Positions 41,861-49,123 of a stretch of 64,000 nt of DNA are shown piece after piece (the stretch's first letter is position 1; the number at the start of each line of letters is the position of its first letter). The position numbers were made by a program, and so were the translations under genes. The notes beneath the pieces are model-generated. The model did no database searches and had not been told where the DNA came from. It worked only from the letters and a program-made list of their open reading frames with translations. The DNA lies in assembly GCA_022071955.1 (NCBI GenBank), contig JAJVIM010000004.1, forward strand, positions 434,001-498,000, written 5' to 3'. Source of the DNA: Anaerolineae bacterium. GTDB taxonomy: Bacteria > Chloroflexota > Anaerolineae > 4572-78 > J111.

Positions 41861-42631
41861 ATGACCATCAATGAGGGCAGCCCGGCGGCCCAACCCATCG
41901 ATTTTATAGACCGCAGTTTGTACGAACCGGCGTATGTGCAGTTGGCCAATATTCTCCGGCGGCAAATTGCCGAAGGGTTATTCCGGCCCGGCGATCAGCT
42001 TCCATCTGAGGCCCAGTTGTGCCGCCGCTACGGCGTTAGCCCAATGACCGTGCGGCGTTCAATTAATTTGCTGGTTGACCAGGATGTGGTGAGTACGGCG
42101 CAGGGGCGGGGTACCTTTGTGAAAGCGCTGGAATTGAGCCAGGCTTCTTTTGACCTGCAAGAATTGCAGGAATTGTTCAAGCCGGGCGCTGGCACAGACA
42201 TCAGGCTGCTTGATGTGCGGATTGTCCCGGCAGATGCCGCCACGGCGCACCGGCTCAACCTGAAAGTTGGCGAAAACACCATCTACATTCGCCGGTTGCT
42301 CAGCAAAAACGAGGAACCGATCTTTTATCACCGTGAGTACCTGATTTACGACCCAAAATTACCTATTGTCGAAGCTGAAATGGATGTTACAGCTTTGCAG
42401 GGATTGTTTGCCAATGTTGATAATGCGTTGCTCAAGCGAGGGGAGTTAACGGTAATGGCAACACTGCTAACAGAAGACGAGGCCAAAATTTTACACACAA
42501 CCCTGCCCAGCGCCGCTTTCTGTCTGGAGCACATCTTTTTTGATTTTGATGACCGTCCGATTAGCGTCGGCTGGTTCATTTGCCGGGCCGATCGGATACA
42601 CTTTACGACCAAAGTAGGACTTGATCAATAG
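41861..42631 (+). CDS. GntR-family regulator (HutC/UTRA type)
   Basis: Protein of 256 residues. The winged helix-turn-helix lies at about 20-90 (PAYVQLANILRRQIAEGLFRPGDQLPSEAQLCRRYGVSPMTVRRSINLLVDQDVVSTAQGRGTFV). The UTRA effector-binding domain occupies the rest (NTIYIRRLLSKNEEPIFYHREYL, then FCLEHIFFDFDDRPISVGWFICRADRIHF). The ATG at 41861 has AGGGG six bases ahead; a GTG at 41855 is less likely. It is divergent from the corrinoid operon and directly followed by a second corrinoid protein gene. It probably senses the methylated substrate or a breakdown product. Confidence 0.92.
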   Translation: MTINEGSPAAQPIDFIDRSLYEPAYVQLANILRRQIAEGLFRPGDQLPSEAQLCRRYGVSPMTVRRSINLLVDQDVVSTAQGRGTFVKALELSQASFDLQELQELFKPGAGTDIRLLDVRIVPADAATAHRLNLKVGENTIYIRRLLSKNEEPIFYHREYLIYDPKLPIVEAEMDVTALQGLFANVDNALLKRGELTVMATLLTEDEAKILHTTLPSAAFCLEHIFFDFDDRPISVGWFICRADRIHFTTKVGLDQ

Positions 42632-43296
42632 TGAAAGCTGCGAACGGCGTCGAAATGAGTGAAAACGATTATCTTTCTACCCTGGTAGCGGATTTAGAGG
42701 AGCAGCGGGTATTAATGTTGGTTCAGCAACGGCTGGCCGGCGGCGATGATCCGCTGGCCATTGTCGAGGCTTGCCAGGCCGGCCTGCGTTTGGTGGGCGA
42801 ACGGTATGAGCAGCGAGAATATTTTATTTCCGGGTTAATTATGGCCGGAGAAATATTCCGCGAGGTAATGGAACTGGTGCAGCCGGTGATTGAAGCCAGG
42901 CTCACCGGCAGCGAATCCGGCCAGATTTTGCTGGGCACGGTTCGGGGCGATATTCACGACATTGGCAAAAATAACCTGATTCTGCTGCTGCGCTGCTACG
43001 GATTTACGGTGCATGATTTGGGGGTTAATGTTGCTCCCGCCGAATTTCTGGCGCAAGCTCTGGCCCTCAAGCCGCAGATCATCGGCTTATCCGGCCTGCT
43101 CACCCTGTCTTATGATTCAATGCATGAAACGGTTGAACTGCTGCGCCAGTCGGCCGATCCTGATGTGCGCTCAATTCCGATTATCATTGGCGGCAACCAG
43201 CTCACCCAACAGGTTTGTAATTATGTTGGCGCTGATTATTGGATGACAGATGCCATGAGCGGCGTGCGGCTATGCCAGAAACTGCTGGCAAGATAG
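42631..43296 (+). CDS. Methyltransferase corrinoid protein 2
   Basis: Protein of 221 residues if begun at the GTG at 42631, which overlaps the GntR stop by one base; an ATG at 42655 is possible. The cap domain (LVQQRLAGGDDPLAIVEACQAGLRLVGERYEQREYFISGLIMAGEIFREV) is followed by an intact B12 site: GTVRGDIHDIGKNNLILLL (full DxHxxG), IIGLSGLLTLSYDSMHETVELL and IIIGGNQLTQQ. It is a paralogue of the corrinoid protein at 37661, which has Ala in place of the motif Gly. Its gene neighbours no methyltransferase on its own strand, so it probably shares the partners of the divergent operon. Confidence 0.9.
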   Translation: MKAANGVEMSENDYLSTLVADLEEQRVLMLVQQRLAGGDDPLAIVEACQAGLRLVGERYEQREYFISGLIMAGEIFREVMELVQPVIEARLTGSESGQILLGTVRGDIHDIGKNNLILLLRCYGFTVHDLGVNVAPAEFLAQALALKPQIIGLSGLLTLSYDSMHETVELLRQSADPDVRSIPIIIGGNQLTQQVCNYVGADYWMTDAMSGVRLCQKLLAR

Positions 43297-43329
43297 AGTT
43301 TGTCATCCCGCACAAGCTATGATCGTCGT

Positions 43330-43905
43330 TCATATTTGGCGGTAGTAGCGTTCGCCGGCGCAGGCCCGGCACAGCGTTTCAGCGCCAACCCGCACCTCGC
43401 GCTCGTTAATGATTTCCTCACCGCAGCGGGTGCAGTTCACCCGATACCCGTCGCGGCTCAGAATTTCGGCCAGTGACAGCTCCAACCGCACTTCTTGCAG
43501 CGTCAAAAGCTCGATGGTGGGCATGCGCTGGTAAGCCAGCAGATAAGACTCCCACCGGCTGGCGGCCTGAGGCGCAGCCAGCACGGCCAGTTGCCGGGAG
43601 TTGGCGCTGGGCACAACCCGCACGGCCCGGCCGGTAGCGGTATCGATGAAAGTGGCGGCTACTTTGCCAAAATCAAAAACGCGCATGGTGCGCCGGCCCA
43701 CCCAGCAGCCGGTGGCCACGGCAATTCCGTCTGCACCGCAGCCATCAGTTTCAACAATGGTCAGCAGCCGCTTGCCCGTCTGCGGCACGTCAAGGCCCAG
43801 CCACTGGCCGCCGGCCAGCCCCATGCGCACACCCAGCACCTGCCGGGGGCAAAGGTGCTGGTGCAGTTCGGCAGACTTTTGGAGCAGTTCGTCAAAAGTT
43901 GGCAT
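43330..43905 (-). CDS. FmdE-family protein with C-terminal zinc ribbon
   Basis: Protein of 191 residues. The FmdE domain is seen in ELHQHLCPRQVLGVRMGLAG (H17..C19P), TIVETDGCGADGIAVATGCWVGRRTM and the Lys-containing FDFGKVAATFID. The C-terminus is a zinc ribbon (NCTRCGEEI ... LCRACAGERYY). The family is named after subunit E of formylmethanofuran dehydrogenase, but stand-alone members occur widely beside molybdenum or tungsten enzymes and have no settled function. It stands alone on the minus strand between the corrinoid system and the Dms-type operon. No other formylmethanofuran dehydrogenase subunit is in the window. Confidence 0.85.
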   Translation of the reverse strand: MPTFDELLQKSAELHQHLCPRQVLGVRMGLAGGQWLGLDVPQTGKRLLTIVETDGCGADGIAVATGCWVGRRTMRVFDFGKVAATFIDTATGRAVRVVPSANSRQLAVLAAPQAASRWESYLLAYQRMPTIELLTLQEVRLELSLAEILSRDGYRVNCTRCGEEIINEREVRVGAETLCRACAGERYYRQI

Positions 43906-43938
43906 ACGCGCCTCCTTTCCGTGTGAGCAGTGTACTGC

Positions 43939-43992
43939 AAAGAGCGCAGAGTGCGCAAAGAAAATCTTCCTCTCCGCGCCCCTGCGCTCTTT
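43939..43992. repeat. CGCAGAG-type inverted repeat downstream of the Dms operon
   Basis: AAAGAGCGCAG (43939-43949) and CTGCGCTCTTT (43982-43992) form a perfect 11-bp stem with additional imperfect pairing inside. It is related to the element at 29607-29680 and lies just beyond the 3' end of the DmsC-like gene, so it could also act in termination. Confidence 0.6.
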
Positions 43993-44023
43993 TTAGACAT
44001 AACTGGTGGAACCGATGTTTGTG

Positions 44024-44830
44024 TTAGTACAACCCACCCAGATTAGCCGCGCTGGATACCGTGAGTGAGAAGAAGATGATCCGCCCGGCAAATTCGCCGA
44101 TGAGCAGCAACGCCGGCAGCCAGAGCGGGATGCGCTTTTGCCAGGCCAGCACGGCCAGCGGCAGAGCCAGCCCCACCACTATTCTCGTCCAGTACAGCGG
44201 CGAAGCCAGATGCAGTTGGCCGGTCAGTTGCATCACTTTGCCGCCCGACAGCCACACCCCCGGCACTACCAAATAGACTACCAACGCCGTAACCAGGCCG
44301 ATGGCCAGCACGATGACCAGTGTCTGCTGCCGGTCGGCCGGCACAAAATAACTGGCCAGCGCCGCGCCCAAAATAACGGCCGTCAGCCCAAAGAAAACCA
44401 GCGGCAGGTAATTGTCGATGGCGGGCATGCTCGGCGGGGCATACGTCATCGACATAGCAACCAGCGCCAGCAGCCCGGCCACCGCGGTGGCCGTAATTAA
44501 CCATTTGCCGGCTGCGTTTTTAACCAGCCCCACCAGCGTAACCAGCACCAGCGCGCCAAAAATACCCACCAACAAAATCTCGCGGCTGAGCCAGGCCGTG
44601 CCCAGATTGGTGATCATCCGTACCGCGCCGAGCGGGTGCCCCAGGTGAAAAAACGAGGCCAGCACGCCCGCCCCCAGCAGCGACAGCACGGCAATCCACT
44701 CAAAGCGCAGTTTGCTTTCGGTTGGCCCGCCGGCCAGCGCCCATTGCTGAGCGGCGCTGATCAACACCAGCCCGATGGCCGTTTGGGTGAATACGGTAAA
44801 CAAAACCAGTGGCAGTTCTTGGAGATCCAT
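44024..44830 (-). CDS. DmsC-type membrane anchor subunit
   Basis: Protein of 268 residues with about eight hydrophobic helices and the DmsC start LQELPLVLFTVFTQTAIGLVLISAAQQW, then LGAGVLASFFHLGHPLGAVRMITNLGTAWLSREIL, a conserved block of the family (His-rich loop after helix 2). It anchors the catalytic and iron-sulfur subunits and oxidises menaquinol. The ATG at 44830 overlaps the DmsB-type stop by one base and has AGGAGG eight bases ahead. Confidence 0.9.
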   Translation of the reverse strand: MDLQELPLVLFTVFTQTAIGLVLISAAQQWALAGGPTESKLRFEWIAVLSLLGAGVLASFFHLGHPLGAVRMITNLGTAWLSREILLVGIFGALVLVTLVGLVKNAAGKWLITATAVAGLLALVAMSMTYAPPSMPAIDNYLPLVFFGLTAVILGAALASYFVPADRQQTLVIVLAIGLVTALVVYLVVPGVWLSGGKVMQLTGQLHLASPLYWTRIVVGLALPLAVLAWQKRIPLWLPALLLIGEFAGRIIFFSLTVSSAANLGGLY

Positions 44831-45393
44831 CACACATTCCTCCTGACAACTTTTGGCTGCTTGGGCAGCTTAAATCGAATTGATGGGTTGATGTCTGGCC
44901 GCTGCGGAAAGCCCGGCGGAAACTGTACGGCATCGGGGTTGTCAAACGTAGCCAGATCGATGAGTTGCAGCGCGCCGGTGGGGCAACTTTGCACGCAAGC
45001 CGGCTGCAACCCCGCATCGAGGCGCTGGTAGCACAGGCTGCACTTTTCGGCCTTTTTGGTGGCCTCGTTGTAACGCGGCGCGCCAAACGGGCACGAGCGC
45101 ACGCAGTTGCCGCAACCAATGCAGGCTTCTACGTTATGCACCACAATGCCGTCGTCCCGCTTGGTGAATGCGCCCACCGGGCAATCTTCAAGGCAGCAGG
45201 GGTGCTCGCAGTGGTTGCAGGCCAGCGAGTAAAAAGCCCGTTCGCGGTGGGGATAAAATTCTTCCGACAGCGGGTAAATCTGCCGCCAAACCACGCCCGG
45301 TTCCTGGTGATATTGATTTTTGCAGGCCATGCCGCAGGTGGCGCAGCCAATACACAAACTCGCGTCGACAAAAAATCCAAGTTGCGTTGCCAT
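44830..45393 (-). CDS. DmsB-type four-cluster ferredoxin subunit
   Basis: Protein of 187 residues with four Cys groups: CIGCATCGMACKNQ, CNHCEHPCCLEDCPVGAF, CIGCGNCVRSCPFGAP and CSLCYQRLDAGLQPACVQSCPTGA. They ligate four [4Fe-4S] clusters that pass electrons between the membrane anchor and the molybdopterin subunit. GGAGGACGAC precedes the ATG at 45393. Its length and motif order are those of DmsB/PsrB/NrfC-type subunits. Confidence 0.94.
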   Translation of the reverse strand: MATQLGFFVDASLCIGCATCGMACKNQYHQEPGVVWRQIYPLSEEFYPHRERAFYSLACNHCEHPCCLEDCPVGAFTKRDDGIVVHNVEACIGCGNCVRSCPFGAPRYNEATKKAEKCSLCYQRLDAGLQPACVQSCPTGALQLIDLATFDNPDAVQFPPGFPQRPDINPSIRFKLPKQPKVVRRNV

Positions 45394-45402
45394 GTCGTCC
45401 TC

Positions 45403-47712
45403 CTAAACTTTCTCGATGTCCGCGAACTGGTCGTGCAGGGCCACACCCGGCGAGCCGGTTTTGTACTTGCCCATATCCGACGACGTATCATCGACCAGAT
45501 TATTCACGTTGAATTTGTTGTTTTTGCCAAACCAGTTTTCGTATACCAGCAGCGAGTCGGCCGGCACGTTGTTGGTCAGCTTAACTTTGATGGTCAGTTC
45601 GCCAACCTGGTTGAACAACCGTACTGTGTCGCCCTCGCCAATGCCTTTTTGCCGGGCCAGTTTGGGATTAACGTACAGGAACGGCTCCGGGTTGTAATCG
45701 TGCATCCAGTCGACGTTTTGGAACTGGGAGTGAATTGAGTATTTATCGTGCGGCGTGAGCAGCCGGTAGGGCGCGTAGGCGTCGCGGCCCGGCTTGAATT
45801 TGGGGATGTCAAAGTGGCCGTGCTCGGCCGCCAGTTCCGATTTGAACTCGTATTTTTGGGACGGCGTGGCAAACGCGCCATCGGCCCACGGGGTTAACCC
45901 GGCGTTGGCCTTGCGCGGCCCGTCGCGCAGATCTTCCCACGATTTGATGCCGAACAGGGTGTAAATGCCGTCGTTAAATTCCTTTTCCATCCACTCTTTG
46001 GTATCGATATTTTCCGGGAAGGTGCAGGAGCCGGGCTGTTTGCTGTTCAGTTTGGCCGATAGCGCCGAGGCAATCTCGATGTCCGATTTGGCTTCAAACA
46101 GCGGCTTGATGGCCTGTTCGTTGATGCCCAGCCAGTAGTGCCAGTAGCTCACGTTGACGGTCCAGTCCTCAAACAGGGTGGTGGTGGGCAAAATGATGTC
46201 GGCCAGTTCGGCGGTTTGGGTAAAGAATTGATCGACCACGACCACCATTTCCAGTTTTTCAAAGGCCTTCTCAATTTTGTTGCGGTCAAAATCCTGGCTG
46301 AGCACATTTTTGTTGGCCGCCCACAGCAGCCGAATGGGCGGATCGTTGGTATCCAGAATCACCTGCCCAATTTTGTTGATGTTAACAGCGCGGTCGGTGT
46401 AGCTGGCTTCGGTGGCGGCCTGGCCGGTGTCGAATTCGCCTTTTGGCCCGCTTTCGCCCACAAAGCCCACCGAGCCTTCCGGCGGCGATTGGACCATCGC
46501 GTGGTAATTAAAGCCCCAGGTGTACAGATGGCCGTAGCGCGCGCCGCCGCCCACTTTGCCCATGTTGCCGGTCATCGCCACCAGCGCGTCGATGGCCCGC
46601 ACGTTGTTGCCGCCGTTGATGTGGCGCTGCATCCCGTAGCCAATCCAGATGGTGGCCGGGTCGGCGGCGGCAAATTCAGACATCACCCGGGTAAACACCT
46701 CCACCGGGATGCCGCTTTGCTCGGCGGCCCAGTCCAGCGTTACATTTTCTTTGATGTAGGCTTCGTACTCGGCAAAACCAACGCTGTTGTTTTTGATCCA
46801 GTCGCGGTCAACCAGATTGTTGTCCAGCAGGTAGCGGGCCATGCCCAACGCCAGCGCGCCATCACTGCTGGGTTTGATTTCCCAGTATTCGTCGGCTTTG
46901 GCCGCGGTTTGGGTAAAAACCGGATCGATGACCACCACTTTGGCCCCGCGTCGCTGGGCCTCGGTCACAAATTTCATCGAGTGGACCGAACAATGGGCCG
47001 GGTTAGCGCCCCAAATGATGATGTATTTGCTGTTGACCATATCTTCGGGGTCGTTGCACCACATGCTGCCCATATCGTAATTCTGGGCGTCGATGCCGGC
47101 CGGCCAGCAGGGCGTGCCCACAAAGCGGGTGGTGTAACCCAGCGACGACATCATCCCTTCTACGCCGTAATGGGTAATACCAAAATTGCCGGAGTATTTG
47201 GTCAGCGCCATCCCCAGCAGCGAGCCATCTTTTTCTTTGATTTCCAGTATTTTGTCGCTGATAATGTCCAGCGCTTCATCCCAACTGATCCGCTCCCAGT
47301 TGCCGGAGCCGCGGCCAACCTGGCGCATGGGGTATTTAACGCGGTCCGGGCTGTACACCCGGCGGGGATAGGCGTAACCTTTAACACACAGGCCGCCGTT
47401 GGTAAAGGTTGATTCCGGCGCGCCTTCAATAAATTGCAACACGCCATCTTTTACATAGCTCACAATACTGCACGTATCGTAGCAGTTGCGCGGGCAGGCG
47501 TTGCGGAAGGTTTGGTAGGCATCCTTCCCCTGAAAAACGGTCGGCCCAAAAATTTCTTCGGCGATGGAGCTGCGCGGCACCAGCATCCCGCCGGGCAGGG
47601 CCGCCAGCGCCCCGGCCGCCAGCAGCGCTTTTAAAAAGTTGCGGCGGGTAAAGGGGCAGGCCAGCGCCTGCTCAACCTGATTGGATGTCCACTGCTTGCT
47701 GTGATCCTTCAT
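45403..47712 (-). CDS. DmsA-type molybdopterin oxidoreductase, catalytic subunit
   Basis: Protein of 769 residues with a twin-arginine signal (TRRNFLKALLAAGALAALPGG, RR at 23-24), so it is exported folded. A [4Fe-4S] motif follows (ACPRNCYDTC ... GGLCVKG). The bis-MGD-binding blocks include IIIWGANPAHCSVHS, VVVIDPVFTQTAAKADEYWEIKPSSDGALALGMA and VGGGARYGHLYTWGF. The region holding the metal ligand (PCWPAGIDAQNYDMGSMWC) is unusual, and I cannot tell by eye whether Ser or Cys binds molybdenum. Sequence alone does not separate DMSO, TMAO-like, polysulfide or other oxyanion reductases. The neighbouring TorD-like chaperone and DmsB/C subunits confirm the type. Confidence 0.9.
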   Translation of the reverse strand: MKDHSKQWTSNQVEQALACPFTRRNFLKALLAAGALAALPGGMLVPRSSIAEEIFGPTVFQGKDAYQTFRNACPRNCYDTCSIVSYVKDGVLQFIEGAPESTFTNGGLCVKGYAYPRRVYSPDRVKYPMRQVGRGSGNWERISWDEALDIISDKILEIKEKDGSLLGMALTKYSGNFGITHYGVEGMMSSLGYTTRFVGTPCWPAGIDAQNYDMGSMWCNDPEDMVNSKYIIIWGANPAHCSVHSMKFVTEAQRRGAKVVVIDPVFTQTAAKADEYWEIKPSSDGALALGMARYLLDNNLVDRDWIKNNSVGFAEYEAYIKENVTLDWAAEQSGIPVEVFTRVMSEFAAADPATIWIGYGMQRHINGGNNVRAIDALVAMTGNMGKVGGGARYGHLYTWGFNYHAMVQSPPEGSVGFVGESGPKGEFDTGQAATEASYTDRAVNINKIGQVILDTNDPPIRLLWAANKNVLSQDFDRNKIEKAFEKLEMVVVVDQFFTQTAELADIILPTTTLFEDWTVNVSYWHYWLGINEQAIKPLFEAKSDIEIASALSAKLNSKQPGSCTFPENIDTKEWMEKEFNDGIYTLFGIKSWEDLRDGPRKANAGLTPWADGAFATPSQKYEFKSELAAEHGHFDIPKFKPGRDAYAPYRLLTPHDKYSIHSQFQNVDWMHDYNPEPFLYVNPKLARQKGIGEGDTVRLFNQVGELTIKVKLTNNVPADSLLVYENWFGKNNKFNVNNLVDDTSSDMGKYKTGSPGVALHDQFADIEKV

Positions 47713-48305
47713 ACTTTTTCCTCCTGATATTGCTCAATTAGTGAGACGTGTGACAGACGGTTGGTTGACAACTCGTGGGTGAGCCAGGCGGCGAGGCAAT
47801 CAACCACAAAATTGATGGCTGCCGGCACGGCCGCGGCTGTTTTTACGCGCCGGGCAAATCGGGGCAGCCAGATGTTCAGATGACGGGTAAGAAAGTAGTT
47901 CAGCAGGGCGTGAAGTTCATGGGATTGAACCTGCTGCGCAGCAACCCGCAACTGGCGGTAGGCGTCCAGTTCAAACCCAATGTGATCTTCGGGGATAACA
48001 TTTTTCCACGGGGATTCCAGCCCAACCAGTTGGTAAATCTGGCGGACGTGCAGCGTGCTTTGGCCCATTAACTGCGGTTCCGGTTCCAGATACACCGAGG
48101 CAAATGGCGGCGCGAGCGGCGCTTTGGGGCCAACAAACAAACGGTTGAAGCCAAATTCAACCGCTTGCCAATCGGTGACGGCTGGCGCCGGTTGGCTCAC
48201 CCAATCGGCCAGGTAAGTGTAGGCGGCAGCCAGTTCGGCGGCGTTGCGGGCCACAAAAAAATCGCGCATTGCCTTGAGCTGGGCAATGGTTTGAGGATCG
48301 GTCAT
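47709..48305 (-). CDS. TorD/DmsD-family chaperone
   Basis: Protein of 198 residues, all-helical, with the family pattern FGFNRLFVGPKAPLAPPFASVYLEPEPQLMGQSTLHVRQIYQLVGL and PEDHIGFELDAYRQL (E..D.xxxEL). Such chaperones hold the twin-arginine substrate until cofactor insertion. Its 3' end overlaps the DmsA-type gene by four bases (ATGA). It is the first gene of the operon. A GAGG site lies six bases ahead of the ATG at 48305 and is partly inside a dyad. Confidence 0.9.
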   Translation of the reverse strand: MTDPQTIAQLKAMRDFFVARNAAELAAAYTYLADWVSQPAPAVTDWQAVEFGFNRLFVGPKAPLAPPFASVYLEPEPQLMGQSTLHVRQIYQLVGLESPWKNVIPEDHIGFELDAYRQLRVAAQQVQSHELHALLNYFLTRHLNIWLPRFARRVKTAAAVPAAINFVVDCLAAWLTHELSTNRLSHVSLIEQYQEEKV

Positions 48306-48314
48306 TGAATACCT

Positions 48315-48386
48315 CGCTTCGTGATGATGGGCGCAGCGCGGGGTGCGCCGGTACGGTTAGCTATATGTGAATTCTATCACGAAGCG
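48315..48386 (-). promoter_or_regulatory. Long dyad next to the ribosome site of the Dms-type operon
   Basis: On the minus strand CGCTTCGTGAT (48386-48376) is perfectly complementary to ATCACGAAGCG (48325-48315), and the GAGG ribosome site begins within the second arm. Between them GGCGCA and TGCGCC form a second stem. If transcribed from far enough upstream it would be a structured leader. A TAGAAT near 48377-48372 could instead be a -10 box, making the dyad an operator. Confidence 0.5.
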
Positions 48387-48438
48387 GATGAAAAAATCAT
48401 CAGTGTAGCGCGGAAGTCATGTCATCAAAATGATGATA

Positions 48439-48459
48439 TTACGGGCTAAAACCCGGTAA
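48439..48459 (-). terminator. Hairpin downstream of the response regulator
   Basis: TTAC-GGG, a six-base loop and CCC-G-GTAA pair with one bulge, just past the stop at 48473. It is followed on the minus strand by a second AT-rich dyad (TCATCA/TGATGA). It probably ends the two-component transcript before the Dms-type operon; no long T-run is present. Confidence 0.45.
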
Positions 48460-48472
48460 TTTGATGAGGGGG

Positions 48473-49123
48473 TTATTCGTCGAGCGAGGCAATACCTTCG
48501 CGTAGGGCGTACAGCACAGCCTGGGTTCGGTTGGCAAGATTGAGCTTGGTGAGGATGTTGGTAACGTGGCTGCGCACCGTGGGCAAACTGATCACCAGTT
48601 GAGCAGCGATGTCGTGGTTGTCCAGCCCGCGGGCAACCAGTTTGAGCACTTCCAGCTCACGGTCGGTCAGCAGGGAGCCGGCGGCGGCAGGCGGGGTTTG
48701 TTCGTGCAGCATTTTACGGGCGATGGCCGGGTGGAGCGCCAGTTGGCCGTGGTACACGTCACGGATGGCGCGGATCAATTCCTGCGGCGAAGAGTCTTTG
48801 AGCAGGCAACCCAGCGCGCCGGCATCGAGCGCGGCAAAAATTTTGCGGTCTTCGGTAAAACTGGTCAGAATCAGAATTTTGGTCTGGGGGTTGGCCTGCC
48901 TGATTTCCTGGATGGCCTCCAGCCCGTTTTTTCGCGGCATTTCCAGATCCATCAAAATTACGTCGGGCTGAAGCGCTGCGGCCTGAAGCACGGCCTCAAA
49001 ACCGTCTTCAGCTTCGCCGGCTACTTCAAACCCCGGCTTAAACGAGAGCAGGCCGCGCAACCCCTCGCGCACCACCGGATGATCATCGGCAATAAGTACC
49101 CGAATATTGGCCGCGCCGGTCAT
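48473..49123 (-). CDS. NarL/LuxR-family response regulator
   Basis: Protein of 216 residues from the ATG at 49123 (GGAGG seven bases ahead), overlapping the kinase stop by four bases. The receiver domain has IADDHPVVREGLRGLL, the phospho-acceptor Asp59 in DVILMDLEMPRKNG, and LTSFTEDRKI plus LLKDSSPQELIRAI. The LuxR-type helix-turn-helix is LLTDRELEVLKLVARGLDNHDIAAQLVISLPTVRSHVTNILTKLNLANRTQAVLYA. It is the partner of the kinase just upstream. Its position beside the Dms-type operon suggests, but does not prove, control of anaerobic respiration. Confidence 0.94.
   Translation of the reverse strand: MTGAANIRVLIADDHPVVREGLRGLLSFKPGFEVAGEAEDGFEAVLQAAALQPDVILMDLEMPRKNGLEAIQEIRQANPQTKILILTSFTEDRKIFAALDAGALGCLLKDSSPQELIRAIRDVYHGQLALHPAIARKMLHEQTPPAAAGSLLTDRELEVLKLVARGLDNHDIAAQLVISLPTVRSHVTNILTKLNLANRTQAVLYALREGIASLDE

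Noticed and set aside
44024..48305. Assignment of the molybdoenzyme specifically to DMSO reductase
   Set aside because: Subunit types match Dms, but the metal-ligand region is unusual and Psr, Phs and other oxyanion reductases share this architecture.
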